Shown in pieces: positions 7,977 to 16,233 of a stretch of 60,048 nt of DNA (positions are counted from its first letter, which is position 1; every line of letters starts with the position of its first letter). The notes below the pieces were generated by a model. The model was not told the origin of the DNA. It was given only the letters and a program-made list of their open reading frames with translations, and did no database searches. This stretch comes from Nocardioides alcanivorans (lineage in GTDB: Bacteria > Actinomycetota > Actinomycetes > Propionibacteriales > Nocardioidaceae): positions 1 to 60,048 of the forward strand of contig NZ_JAKGRW010000045.1 of NCBI RefSeq assembly GCF_021555175.1. The letters run 5' to 3'. The translations under genes and the position numbers were made by a program.

Positions 7977-8660
7977 TCAGGAGTCCTGACCGGTGGGCAG
8001 CTCCAGGTCGGCTCCCTGGTCGACGAGGGAGCGCAGGCCCGTCAGGATCAACCCGATGGCCGCCTCGACGCGGGCGCTGGCCGCTTCGCGGTCGCTGGCG
8101 GTGGCGACGTTCTCGCCCGCGCTGTTGAGGGCACCGTGGAAGATGCTGGCGAAGGTGTCGACCATGGGTTCATCGAGCTCCCAGTCGCCGGCCCGGAGCA
8201 CGTTGCGCACGATGTCGAGCACGATCGCGTAGGACGAGCGCTGTTCCTGCTCGCGATAGCGCTCATGGCCGAGCACGGCTGGGCCCTCCTGCATCACGAC
8301 GCGGCGGTAGCCGGGCTCCTGCACGGCCTCGAGGAAGGCACGCAGGCCGGCGCTCGCCTTCTCCCACGGATCCTTCGAGCCGCGTACGGCGCGCGTGATG
8401 GTCTTGGACGCGGCCTGCTCCACCTGCTCGAAGACCGCCTCGAAGAGTGCCTGCTTGCCGCTGTAGTGATGGTAGAGGGCACCTTTGGTGACCTTGGCCT
8501 GCGACACGATCGCGTCGAGAGAGGTGGCGGCATAGCCACGTTCGGTGAAGAGCTCACGAGCGGCTTCCACGAGGGCCCTGCGCGTGGAGGCCGAGTACTG
8601 CTGCCGACGGCTTGCTCCCGGGATCTCGGACAGCAGTCGTTTGGCCGTGGCTTTGCTCAT
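7977..8660 (-). CDS. TetR-family transcriptional regulator
   Basis: About 227 residues. An N-terminal HTH of TetR type (ARELFTERGYAATSLDAIVSQAKVTK followed by GALYHHYSGKQALFEAVF) is followed by an all-helical ligand domain. The chosen ATG at 8660 (MSKATAK) is one of two in-frame starts; the other, 8684, falls inside an operator-like palindrome (8683-8695), which favours 8660. It is divergent from an unknown gene at 8790. The intergenic region carries several dyads, so autoregulation and control of the neighbour are likely. The ligand is unknown. Confidence 0.88.
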   Translation of the reverse strand: MSKATAKRLLSEIPGASRRQQYSASTRRALVEAARELFTERGYAATSLDAIVSQAKVTKGALYHHYSGKQALFEAVFEQVEQAASKTITRAVRGSKDPWEKASAGLRAFLEAVQEPGYRRVVMQEGPAVLGHERYREQEQRSSYAIVLDIVRNVLRAGDWELDEPMVDTFASIFHGALNSAGENVATASDREAASARVEAAIGLILTGLRSLVDQGADLELPTGQDS

Positions 8661-8682
8661 GGGGCGCAGTCTAGATCGGGCC

Positions 8683-8767
8683 ATACCGCCGGTGTGCCAG
8701 AGGTCACGTGCGGCGCGTTTGGATACCGTCGGTATGTGTCCGTACTCTGAGTACGTACTGGCGGTAT
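8683..8767. promoter_or_regulatory. Cluster of TetR-type operator palindromes
   Basis: Three related dyads fit the consensus ATACCGnCGGTAT. The site at 8723-8735 is perfect, 8683-8695 has one mismatch, and 8755-8767 matches in its right half. A separate perfect palindrome GTACTC-T-GAGTAC lies at 8742-8754. All are between the divergent TetR gene and the gene at 8790, as expected for autoregulation. Confidence 0.65.
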
Positions 8768-8789
8768 GTGAACGGAGAGGAAGAACACC

Positions 8790-9314
8790 ATGACCTGGCA
8801 GACCTTTCACCGCCGCGGCGACGTGCTGCGCGCCATCGTGAGCGAGGCGAACCTCCGCTGCGACGGCACCATCCCCGACGACGTCCCCGGTGTCCGCGAG
8901 AGCTTCGATGACGACCTCGACCTGATCGGCGCCCTCCAGCTGCGTTGGCACACGGCCTTGGCCGGCCACCTCGAGTCCGCCCTGGACGCAGAACCGCATG
9001 ACCTCGGTGCCGCGGTCGTGCGTGGCTGGCGGGAGACGGCCGACCTGCTGCCCGGCGTCCGCGCCATCCTCGATGCCCGCCGTGCGGAACCCGGCAGTGC
9101 CCCGATCGCAGCGGCCATGCTGACCGCAACGGCCAAGGAGCACCAGATGCTTGCGCTCATGGCCGGCCGTGCCTCCCGTCTCGACGTGGAGGAGCGGGGT
9201 GCTCGTGTCGGCGCCCAGATCGAGCAGGCCGCCCGGGAGGGCCACGCGCTACGTGCCCACGTGACGCCCGGCAAGAGCCTCCTCAGTCGGCTCCGGGCCC
9301 ACCTCGTCGCCTGA
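8790..9314 (+). CDS. Conserved hypothetical protein next to TetR
   Basis: 174 residues, soluble and mostly helical, with no cysteine cluster or membrane segment. ATG at 8790 with ggagaggaag upstream. The first half reads like a small helical bundle (FDDDLDLIGALQLRWHTALAGHLE). The second half has basic helices ending in PGKSLLSRLRAHLV. I do not recognise a characterised family. Divergent from the TetR gene across a cluster of operator-like palindromes, so its expression is probably repressed by that regulator. Confidence 0.72.
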   Translation: MTWQTFHRRGDVLRAIVSEANLRCDGTIPDDVPGVRESFDDDLDLIGALQLRWHTALAGHLESALDAEPHDLGAAVVRGWRETADLLPGVRAILDARRAEPGSAPIAAAMLTATAKEHQMLALMAGRASRLDVEERGARVGAQIEQAAREGHALRAHVTPGKSLLSRLRAHLVA

Positions 9315-9366
9315 CCCGACCTCGGGCTCCCTGCGCGCCGCCGGGCTCCGACCTATCCTTGACGGC

Positions 9367-9939
9367 ATGGATCCCCGCCCCGGAGCACTGCTCGTCGCCT
9401 CGGCGGAGTTGCTCGACCCCCACTTTGCGGGCTCGGTCGTGCTCCTGCTCGACACCGACGACGACGGTGCCCTCGGTGTGGTCCTCACGCAGCCGACGCC
9501 GGCTCGTCTCGGCGACGTCCTGCCAGGCTGGCACGGTCCCCTCGGAGCGTCGGTGGTGCATCGCGGTGGACCGGTGGGGACGGACGGGGCGCTCGGCCTG
9601 GGGCGGCTCGTGGACCCCGACGCCGCGCCGCCCGGATGGCGGCCCTGCTTCGACGACGTCGGTCTGGTCGACCTCGATTCGCCCGTGGAGGTGGTCAGCG
9701 ATGCCTTGGCCGACTTCCGGGTCTTCGCGGGCTACGCCGGCTGGAGTGCGCACCAGTTGCGCGACGAGATCGCCGAGGGCAGCTGGTACGTCGTCCCCTC
9801 CCTGCCCGGAGACTCCTTCCGCCTCGACGTGAGTCACCTGCGGCGCGACGTCCTGCGCCGCCAGCCGGGGAGCTGGCGTGGGTCACCACACGCCCGGCGG
9901 ACCCGCACCAGAACTGAAACTCGTCCGTCCCTGGCGTAG
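9367..9939 (+). CDS. YqgE/AlgH family protein (DUF179)
   Basis: 190 residues. The N-terminus PGALLVASAELLDPHFAGSV and the following DGALGVVLTQP are the family signature, as are HRGGPVG, VFAGYAGWSAHQL and GSWYVVP. YqgE/AlgH proteins are compact cytoplasmic alpha-beta proteins of unknown biochemical role, linked to regulation in Pseudomonas. The C-terminal tail after about residue 165 is Arg-rich and not conserved. ATG at 9367. DUF3039 begins 10 bases downstream, so the two and the helicase are probably cotranscribed. Confidence 0.9.
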   Translation: MDPRPGALLVASAELLDPHFAGSVVLLLDTDDDGALGVVLTQPTPARLGDVLPGWHGPLGASVVHRGGPVGTDGALGLGRLVDPDAAPPGWRPCFDDVGLVDLDSPVEVVSDALADFRVFAGYAGWSAHQLRDEIAEGSWYVVPSLPGDSFRLDVSHLRRDVLRRQPGSWRGSPHARRTRTRTETRPSLA

Positions 9940-9949
9940 AGTGTGACCC

Positions 9950-10207
9950 GTGAGCACCCCCATCGGATTCGGCCAGACGGACGTCCTCGAGGACCGGAAG
10001 ACGGTCCCGACCGACGAAGGTGACCACGAGCGGTTCTCGCACTACGCGCCGAAGGACAAGGTCACCGAGGCGATGGTGATGGGCACTCCCGTGACCGCCC
10101 TCTGCGGCAAGGTCTGGGTCCCCAACCGATCGCCGGAGAAGTACCCGGTGTGCCCGGAGTGCAAGGAGATCTACGAAAGCCTGCCGCTCGGCGGGGACGG
10201 CGAGTGA
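9950..10207 (+). CDS. DUF3039 zinc-ribbon-like protein
   Basis: 85 residues. The conserved part runs HERFSHYAPKDKVTEA then GTPVTALCGKVWVP and PVCPECKEIY; the single Cys plus the C-x-x-C pair resemble a small zinc ribbon. Members occur throughout actinobacteria, typically beside a DEAD/DEAH helicase, as here. The stop overlaps the helicase GTG start by four bases (GTGA), implying translational coupling. Function unknown; a cofactor of the helicase is a reasonable inference. Confidence 0.88.
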   Translation: MSTPIGFGQTDVLEDRKTVPTDEGDHERFSHYAPKDKVTEAMVMGTPVTALCGKVWVPNRSPEKYPVCPECKEIYESLPLGGDGE

Positions 10208-11992
10208 CGGGACGGCCCGAGGCCGCGCCACCCAGTGCACTCACCCCGGCTTGGCCGGATCGTGCTGCTTGGGGCACGGCCCAATCGCTGCGCGCCTGGC
10301 AGGCGGCGGCGATGGAGAAGTACCTGACCGAGCAGCCGCGTGACTTCCTCGCGGTGGCGACCCCGGGCGCCGGCAAGACCACCTTCGCGCTGACGGTGGC
10401 CGCCGAGCTGCTGGGGCGCCGCATCATCGACCGCATCACCATCGTCGCGCCCACCGAACACCTCAAGGTGCAGTGGGCCGAGGCAGCCGGACGTGCAGGC
10501 ATCCCGATCGACCCCGCCTACGCCGCAGGGCAGGGCAAGACGTCGAAGGACTTCGTTGGCATCGCGGTCACCTACGCGGGCGTCGCGGTCAATCCGCTGG
10601 CCTTCCGGCTGCGTACCGAGCGCTTCAAGACCTTGGTGATCCTCGATGAGGTGCACCACGCAGGTGATGCCCTCTCCTGGGGCGACGGCATCCGCGAGGC
10701 CTTCGACCCCGCGCACCGTCGGCTGGCGCTGACCGGCACCCCGTTCCGCTCCGACACCAACCCGATCCCGTTCGTGCGCTACCTGCCTGACGGTGACGGT
10801 GTCCCGCGCTCCGAGGCCGACTTCACCTACGGCTATGCGCACGCGCTCGCCGACCACGTCGTCCGTCCGGTGCTGTTCATGGCCTACTCGGGTGAGATGC
10901 AGTGGCGCACCCGAGCCGGTGACGAGATCGTCGCGCGTCTGGGCGAGCCGCTCACCAAGGACATGCACGCCCACGCGCTGCGCACCGCGCTCGACCCCCA
11001 GGGTGCGTGGATCCCTTCGGTGCTGCAGGCCGCCGACAAGCGACTCTCGGAGGTACGCCGGCACGTGCCGGATGCGGGCGGGCTCGTCATCGCGACCGAT
11101 CAGACCAGTGCTCGTGCCTATGCCAAGATCCTGCGCTCGCTCACGGGGAGGCGCCCACTGTGGTCCTTTCCGACGAGAAGGCGTCCTCGAAGAAGATCTC
11201 CGCGTTCTCCGAGGACGACTCGCGCTGGATGGTCGCGGTGCGCATGGTGTCGGAGGGGTCGATGTCCCGCGACTGGCCGTCGGCGTCTATGCGACGACCA
11301 CCTCGACCCCGCTCTTCTTCGCCCAGGCCATCGGCCGCTTCGTGCGCGCCCGCAAGCGCGGTGAGACGGCTTCGGTCTTCTTGCCGTCGGTGCCGCACCT
11401 GCTCGAGCATGCCTCCGAGATGGAGGTGGAGCGCGACCATGCGCTCGGTCGACCGGTGCGCGACGAGGACGACATCTTCGCGGCCGAGCAGAACCTGATC
11501 GACCAGGCCAACGCTGGAGAGGGTGCTGCCGACGACCTGCTCGGGAACTTCGAGGCCCTGGGCAGCCAGGCGACGTTCGACCGGGTGCTCTACGACGGTG
11601 GTGAGTTCGGCCACTCCGGTGAGGTGCACGTGGGGTCGGAGGAGGAGATGGACTTCCTCGGCATCCCGGGCCTCCTGGAGCCCGACCAGGTGCGGGACCT
11701 GCTGCGGACGCGACAGTCCGAGCGCGCTGCCAAGCAGAAGGCCACGGCTGCCGGTGCGCCGCGTGCCGACACGGTCGAGCAGGTGACCACCCATGAGCAG
11801 TTGGCGGTGCTCCGCCGCGAGCTCAACGGCCTGGTCGCCGCCTGGCACCACCGCACCGGGCAGGCGCACGGCATCACGCATGCTGCCCTCCGAAAGGAGT
11901 GCGGTGGTCCGGCTGCGGCCGTCGCGACGGCCGACCAGCTGCGCAAGCGGATCGACACGATCCGTGACTGGGCCGTACGACGTACCTCCTGA
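10204..11992 (+). CDS. Superfamily 2 DEAD/DEAH helicase (two frameshifts in this sequence)
   Basis: About 596 residues when repaired. Walker A is ATPGAGKTT, motif II DEVHH, motif III LTGTPFR, and motif VI lies around AQAIGRFVRARK, giving a full two-lobe SF2 ATPase. The C-terminal extension carries EQLAVLRRELNGLVAAWHH. The frame breaks twice: near 11146-11149 (gggg) and near 11249-11252 (gggg). Adding one G at each restores LTGEAPTVVLSDEK and VSEGVDVPRLAVGVY without loss of conserved residues. This points to homopolymer errors rather than a true pseudogene. GTG start at 10204 overlaps the DUF3039 stop. Confidence 0.88.
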
Positions 11993-12031
11993 TCGTGCGC
12001 TCACTCGGCTCGGCTCCACTACGCTGAGCGC

Positions 12032-12665
12032 GTGCCCGCCGAGACGTCGCAGACCCTGGATCGGGGGCTGCGTGTGCTCCGGCGGCTGGCGGAGGCGCCG
12101 GCCGGACTCACGATGACGGAGCTGGCAGCGTCGATCGGGGTCAACCGCACCGTGGTCTACCGCTTGGTGACCACCTTGGAGACCCACGCGCTGGTGCGTC
12201 GCGACCGCGCCGGACGCCTTCATGTCGGTCTGGGTGTGCTCCAACTGGGGGCCGGTCTCCAACCGCACCTGCGCGCGGCAGCGTCTCCGGTGCTGCGCGA
12301 CCTCGCCGAGGCGACCGGGTGCACGGCACATCTGACCGTCGCCGACGGTGAGGAGGCGATGGCCCTGGCCGTGGTGGAACCCACCTGGACCGACTTCCAC
12401 GTCTCCTACCGGGTCGGCGCGCGGCACCTGCTCACCCTGGGGGCGGCCGGTCGCGCGATCCTGCTCGGGCGGTCCGGTGAGGCGGGGAGTACGCCGTCAC
12501 CACCGGCGAGCTGCAGCCGGGGGCCAAGGCCTGGCGGCGCCGGTGGTCGGCATCCCCGGGCTGGAGGCCTCGGTCGGCATCGTCACCCTCGGCCCCCTCG
12601 ACGTCGAGGGCATCGCCCCCGCGATCACCCGTGCCGCCCGGGACCTCGCCACGCGCCTCACCTGA
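12032..12665 (+). CDS. IclR-family transcriptional regulator (two frameshifts)
   Basis: About 211 residues when repaired. An N-terminal winged HTH (LTMTELAASIGVNRTVVYRLV) is followed by an IclR effector domain containing ATGCTAHLTVADGEE and, near the end, PVVGIPGLEASVGIVTLGP. The frame is lost at 12484-12487 (gggg) and again at 12519-12523 (ggggg). One added G at each joins LGRSGEAGEYAVTTGELQ to GGQGLAAPVVG. GTG start at 12032. The effector and targets are unknown; the sigma-factor gene lies just downstream. Confidence 0.8.
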
Positions 12666-12667
12666 CC

Positions 12668-12729
12668 TCGCCGAAAGCGCCCGGATCGTCGCCGAAAGCG
12701 CCCGGATTGCCGTCGAGGGCGCGAGAATG
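12668..12729 (+). repeat. 21-bp tandem repeat, two exact and one degenerate copy
   Basis: The 19-base core tcgccgaaagcgcccggat occurs at 12668-12686 and 12689-12707, a 21-base period, and a diverged third unit runs to 12729. It lies between the IclR stop and the sigma-factor start. In one frame it encodes heptads (AESARIV), but this is upstream of the best sigma start. Confidence 0.6.
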
Positions 12730-12786
12730 CACCGAGAAGTCTCGACTGCTTCGCAACAGAGCGGCACCGAGCAGCGTTCCCAGGGT

Positions 12787-13296
12787 ATGGAGGTGGTGGT
12801 GGAACGCGAGCGTACGGCGCCGGTTGACTTCGATACCTGGGTGGCGGCCCGCGGCCCCGGCCTGCTCCGGTTGGCCCGCAGGCTGGCGGCAGACCCGGCC
12901 GACGCCGACGACGTGGTGCAGGAGGCACTCTCCCGAGCCCTGGTTCGTTGGGAGCGGATCGGGCGGTTGGAGGACGTCGATGCCTACGTCAAGCGGATGG
13001 TGGTCAACGCCCACACCTCCTGGTGGCGCCGGTTCCGGCGACGGGAGCATCCCACCGCGGCGGTGTTCGAGGAAACGGCCCCCGAAGGCTTCGCGTTCCA
13101 CGAGCGCGACCGGATGCGCGACGCGGTACGTCGGCTGCCTGCCGACCAGCGTGTTGCCGTGGTGCTGCGCTACTACGAGCAACTGGACTATCCGGAGATC
13201 GCGACGTTGACAGGGGTGCGTGAGGGCACGGTGCGTTCGCGGGTCTCTCGTGGACTGGCGGTGCTCCGTACGGAGTGGGGTGAGCGGGATGAGTGA
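12787..13296 (+). CDS. ECF-type (SigE-like) sigma-70 family factor
   Basis: 169 residues from the ATG at 12787. Region 2 covers about residues 10-80 (ADDVVQEALSRALVRWERI, then VDAYVKRMVVNAHTSWWRR). Region 4 covers about 105-165 (AVRRLPADQRVAVVLRYYEQLDYPEIATLTGVREGT then VRSRVSRGLAVLR). This is the two-domain layout of ECF sigma factors in the actinobacterial SigE/SigM-like group. An open frame continues 52 codons upstream without a clear RBS. The stop overlaps the ATG of the downstream membrane protein by 8 bases, the usual arrangement for a sigma factor and its regulator. Confidence 0.85.
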   Translation: MEVVVERERTAPVDFDTWVAARGPGLLRLARRLAADPADADDVVQEALSRALVRWERIGRLEDVDAYVKRMVVNAHTSWWRRFRRREHPTAAVFEETAPEGFAFHERDRMRDAVRRLPADQRVAVVLRYYEQLDYPEIATLTGVREGTVRSRVSRGLAVLRTEWGERDE

Positions 13297-14197
13297 TTTC
13301 GAACGGCAGTTGGGCGATGCCCTCCACGACGACACGGGGGAGCGTGACCGCGCGGCGGGGCTGGCAGCCGGCGCGCGACGCCGGGCCCGGGTGCGACGTA
13401 CTCGACGACGTGCGACGTTGGGTGTCTTCGCGGCCTCGACGGCGGCAATCGTCGTGGTCGGCGGTCAGGTGTGGTCGCACAACGAGGTCGGGGAAGACCC
13501 CGGGGCCGGCGGGGACGATCCGTCGGCGGTACTGGATCCTCTGGTCACCTGCGGCGGAGCCGACTCGTGGCCGGTCTCGGCGATGGCGCAGGGAGCTGTC
13601 CGGCCGACGGCAGAGGAGGACACGCGGATTCGTGATTCCTTCGCGCAGCTGCGGCGTGAGATGCCGATGGACGCCCCTGCTGAGCTCCTGGAGAGAGGAG
13701 CGCTGCGGGCCGAGTACGTCGTGCTCGTCGACGGTCCTCGCGAGCTCGTGCTCGGGTTGGGGGAGTGGAGCGAGCAGGGACCGGGGCCGAGGGCGTCGGT
13801 GCTGACGCTTGCGCGCGACGGAGACGCATGGGACGCAGAGGGGTGGGGTGACTGCCAACTCCAGATCGCGGACCAGCCGGGACGCGACCGGGTCGAGGTG
13901 ACGGCGCCGAAGGGCGGTGTGGACCGCGAGACTCGCATCATCACGGTGCTGGCCACGGAACGCGAGTGCACCAGCGGACGCGATGCGACGCCGTACCTCT
14001 CGGAGCCGGAGGTCGAGGAGACCGATCGGCAGGTGAGCGTGCTGCTGACCTCCGAGGCGGTCGAGGGAAGTGCGCTCTGCGTCGGCAACCGGCCGGTCGA
14101 GGTCGAGATCGAGTTGGCGGAGCCGCTGGGCGATCGAGAACTGCTCGATGCTGGTGCATGGCCACCGGTGCCGGTGCAGGCGGCCGAGCAGCCCTGA
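13289..14197 (+). CDS. Single-pass membrane protein, putative partner of the sigma factor
   Basis: 302 residues. An arginine-rich cytoplasmic N-terminus (about 1-40) is followed by one transmembrane helix (about 42-62, LGVFAASTAAIVVVGG) and a large extracytoplasmic domain. The latter contains several Cys, which might form disulfides (CGGAD, WGDCQLQ, ERECTSG, SALCVGN). There is no zinc anti-sigma H-x3-C-x2-C motif, so it is not a classical ZAS protein. Its position, overlapping the sigma stop, suggests a membrane-anchored regulator of the sigma factor; this is inferred from context only. Confidence 0.68.
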   Translation: MSDFERQLGDALHDDTGERDRAAGLAAGARRRARVRRTRRRATLGVFAASTAAIVVVGGQVWSHNEVGEDPGAGGDDPSAVLDPLVTCGGADSWPVSAMAQGAVRPTAEEDTRIRDSFAQLRREMPMDAPAELLERGALRAEYVVLVDGPRELVLGLGEWSEQGPGPRASVLTLARDGDAWDAEGWGDCQLQIADQPGRDRVEVTAPKGGVDRETRIITVLATERECTSGRDATPYLSEPEVEETDRQVSVLLTSEAVEGSALCVGNRPVEVEIELAEPLGDRELLDAGAWPPVPVQAAEQP

Positions 14198-14215
14198 ATC
14201 CGCGGAGTCGGAACC

Positions 14216-14695
14216 TCAGTCGACGATGCTGGCGCGGGCCAGCGGCCGCGTTCGGCGAGGAACCTGGGTGGCCAGCGCGATCACCGTCGTGGAGCGCACG
14301 ATCGCGGACTCCGCGAGCACCTTGTCGATCACACGTTGGAGGTCGGCGTTGGTGCGCGCGACCACGCGGCACCACAGGTCCCCGGCGCCGGTGATGGTGC
14401 ACGCCTCGATGACCTCCGGAACAGCGGCCAGATGACCTGCGACCCGGTCGTGGCCACTGCCGGGGGCGTCCTCACCCTGCCGGATCTCGAGGGTGAGGAA
14501 GGCAGTCACCGGATAACCCAGCGCGCCGGGGTCGAGGTCAGGACCCCAGCCGGTGACGATGCCGGCGGCAGCAAGCCGGTCGAGGCGTGCTTGGACGGTA
14601 CCGCGGGCCACGCCGAGGCGGCGAGACGCCTCGAGGACGCCGACGCGCGGCTCCTCGGCGAAGAGATCGATCAAGGTGACGTCCAGCTGGTCCAT
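14216..14695 (-). CDS. Lrp/AsnC-family transcriptional regulator
   Basis: 159 residues. The N-terminal HTH (LDVTLIDLFAEEPRVGVLEASRRLGVARGTVQARL) is followed by an AsnC ligand/oligomerisation (RAM) domain around EVIEACTITGAGDLWCRVVA. Divergent from hpd, with an inverted repeat in the 80-base gap, so it is probably the regulator of tyrosine degradation. Family members bind amino acids or aromatic keto acids as octamers; the actual effector here is unknown. Confidence 0.9.
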   Translation of the reverse strand: MDQLDVTLIDLFAEEPRVGVLEASRRLGVARGTVQARLDRLAAAGIVTGWGPDLDPGALGYPVTAFLTLEIRQGEDAPGSGHDRVAGHLAAVPEVIEACTITGAGDLWCRVVARTNADLQRVIDKVLAESAIVRSTTVIALATQVPRRTRPLARASIVD

Positions 14696-14718
14696 CCCCG
14701 GGCCTCTCGCTGAGCAGA

Positions 14719-14747
14719 TTGCACACTCTATTTAGAGAGTGTTGCAC
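14719..14747. promoter_or_regulatory. Lrp-type operator between Lrp gene and hpd
   Basis: A dyad with arms tgcacactct (14720-14729) and agagtgttgca (14736-14746) surrounds the AT-rich centre atttag. It sits in the divergent promoter gap and is the obvious binding site for the adjacent Lrp/AsnC protein. Confidence 0.75.
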
Positions 14748-14777
14748 AGATTGTCGTATGTGGTCAGGATCACAAGC

Positions 14778-15986
14778 ATGACCGAGTTGCGCACTGCTCT
14801 GACCGAGGACGAACGCCGGGCCCACCTCTCCGCGGAGGAGCTTCGGGAGCTGATCGGCCTGGTCGACCATGACTCCAGCCACGACCCCTTCCCCGTCAAC
14901 GGGCTCGACGCGGTCTGCTTCGTGGTCGGCAACGCCACTCAGGCTGCCTCCTTCTACCAACTCGCGCTCGGCATGGACCTCGAGGCCTACCGCGGGCCGG
15001 AGACCGGACACCGTGACTCCAGGAGCTTCGTGCTCCGCTCGGGTTCGGCACGGTTCGTGCTCACCGGCGGGGTCGCGCCCGACAGCCCCCTGCTCGATCA
15101 TCACCGGCGCCACGGTGACGGGGTCGTCGACCTGGCCCTCGACGTCCCCGACGTCGACGCATGCATCGCGCACGCCCGCGAGCAGGGGGCGACCGTGCTC
15201 GACGAACCGCACGACACGAGCGACGAGCACGGCACCGTGCGTACCGCCGCCATCGCGACCTACGGCGAGACGCGCCACACCCTCGTCGACCGGAGCCGCT
15301 ACTCAGGTCCCTATCTGCCGGGATATGTCGCCCGCTCGAGCACTGCCGTACGCCCCGAGGGTGCGCCGAAGCGGCTCTTCCAAGCCGTCGACCACTGCGT
15401 CGGCAACGTGGAGCTCGGGCACATGGACGAGTGGGTGGACTTCTACAACCGGGTGCTGGGCTTCACCAACATGGCCGAGTTCGTCGGCGACGACATTGCC
15501 ACGGAGTACTCGGCCCTGATGAGCAAGGTGGTCGCAAGTGGCAACCACCGGGTGAAGTTCCCGCTCAACGAGCCGGCGATTGCGAAGAAGAAGTCGCAGA
15601 TCGACGAGTACCTCGAGTTCTACGACGGCGCTGGGTGCCAACACATCGCGCTGGCCACCGGCGACCTGCTGCGCACCGTCGACGTGCTCCGTGACCGGGG
15701 CGTCGAGTTCTTGGCCACCCCCGACTCCTACTACGACGATCCCGAGCTGCGGGCCCGCATCGGCGAGGTTCGGGTCCCCGTCAAGGAGCTGAAGAAGCGC
15801 TCCATCCTGGTCGACCGTGACGAGGACGGCTATCTGCTGCAGATCTTCACCAAGCCGTTCGGGGACCGGCCGACGGTCTTCTACGAGTTCATCGAGCGCC
15901 ACGGCTCGCTCGGCTTCGGCAAGGGCAACTTCAAGGCGCTCTTCGAGGCGATCGAGCGGGAACAGGACGCACGCGGCAACCTCTGA
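14778..15986 (+). CDS. hpd: 4-hydroxyphenylpyruvate dioxygenase
   Basis: 402 residues, normal for HPPD, which converts 4-hydroxyphenylpyruvate to homogentisate in tyrosine catabolism. Two vicinal-oxygen-chelate domains are visible. The iron ligands are the His in AVDHCVGNVE, the His in GCQHIALATGD and the Glu in FYEFIERHG. The C-terminal helix region GFGKGNFKALFEAIE is also characteristic. The ATG at 14778 is preferred over an upstream frame. Regulated probably by the divergent Lrp protein through the operator at 14719. No homogentisate dioxygenase is adjacent. Confidence 0.96.
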   Translation: MTELRTALTEDERRAHLSAEELRELIGLVDHDSSHDPFPVNGLDAVCFVVGNATQAASFYQLALGMDLEAYRGPETGHRDSRSFVLRSGSARFVLTGGVAPDSPLLDHHRRHGDGVVDLALDVPDVDACIAHAREQGATVLDEPHDTSDEHGTVRTAAIATYGETRHTLVDRSRYSGPYLPGYVARSSTAVRPEGAPKRLFQAVDHCVGNVELGHMDEWVDFYNRVLGFTNMAEFVGDDIATEYSALMSKVVASGNHRVKFPLNEPAIAKKKSQIDEYLEFYDGAGCQHIALATGDLLRTVDVLRDRGVEFLATPDSYYDDPELRARIGEVRVPVKELKKRSILVDRDEDGYLLQIFTKPFGDRPTVFYEFIERHGSLGFGKGNFKALFEAIEREQDARGNL

Positions 15987-16043
15987 CGGTGTCGTCGGTC
16001 ACCCCGGCTGGCCTTCGCGGGGTGGGGGTGCGTAGGGTGGCCT

Positions 16044-16140
16044 GTTGAAAGGGAGTAGTCCCCAACAGTCGTGTCGACACACTGACCTCCGGGTCCGGTA
16101 CGACGGGCCATCCTCGGATGGCGGACGAGACTTTCGACCA
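16044..16140 (+). promoter_or_regulatory. Manganese riboswitch (yybP-ykoY type)
   Basis: P1 can form between gttgaaag (16044-16051) and ctttcgac (16131-16138). The 5' side continues as gggagtag, matching the L1 motif GGGGAGUAG less one G, and the 3' side carries the L3-like acgaga before the closing helix. This class binds Mn2+ and controls manganese exporters. The downstream gene encodes a UPF0016/GDT1 transporter, the classic target, which supports the call. Made by eye rather than with a covariance model. Confidence 0.82.
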
Positions 16141-16201
16141 TGTGCGCATCCCCATGAACGGACGCGCCCGGTCGAAGGTGCGTCCCCTGCGGATCGTTCT
16201 T

Positions 16202-16218
16202 CTTCGGCCGGGCCGAAG
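16202..16218 (+). promoter_or_regulatory. Hairpin overlapping the ribosome-binding site of the GDT1 gene
   Basis: cttcgg (16202-16207) can pair with ccgaag (16213-16218). The 3' arm runs into the Shine-Dalgarno sequence aaggag (16216-16221), so it could be the expression platform of the manganese riboswitch acting on translation. Inferred from position and pairing. Confidence 0.5.
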
Positions 16219-16233
16219 GAGAAGAAGACCAGC

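Noticed and set aside
8742..8754. GTACTC-T-GAGTAC as a second regulator's operator
   Set aside because: Perfect dyad, but no second regulator gene nearby supports it; reported only as part of the operator cluster.
10204..11992. Helicase pseudogene
   Set aside because: Both frameshifts are single-base losses in G runs and the protein is otherwise intact, as in eleven other genes here, so sequencing error is favoured.
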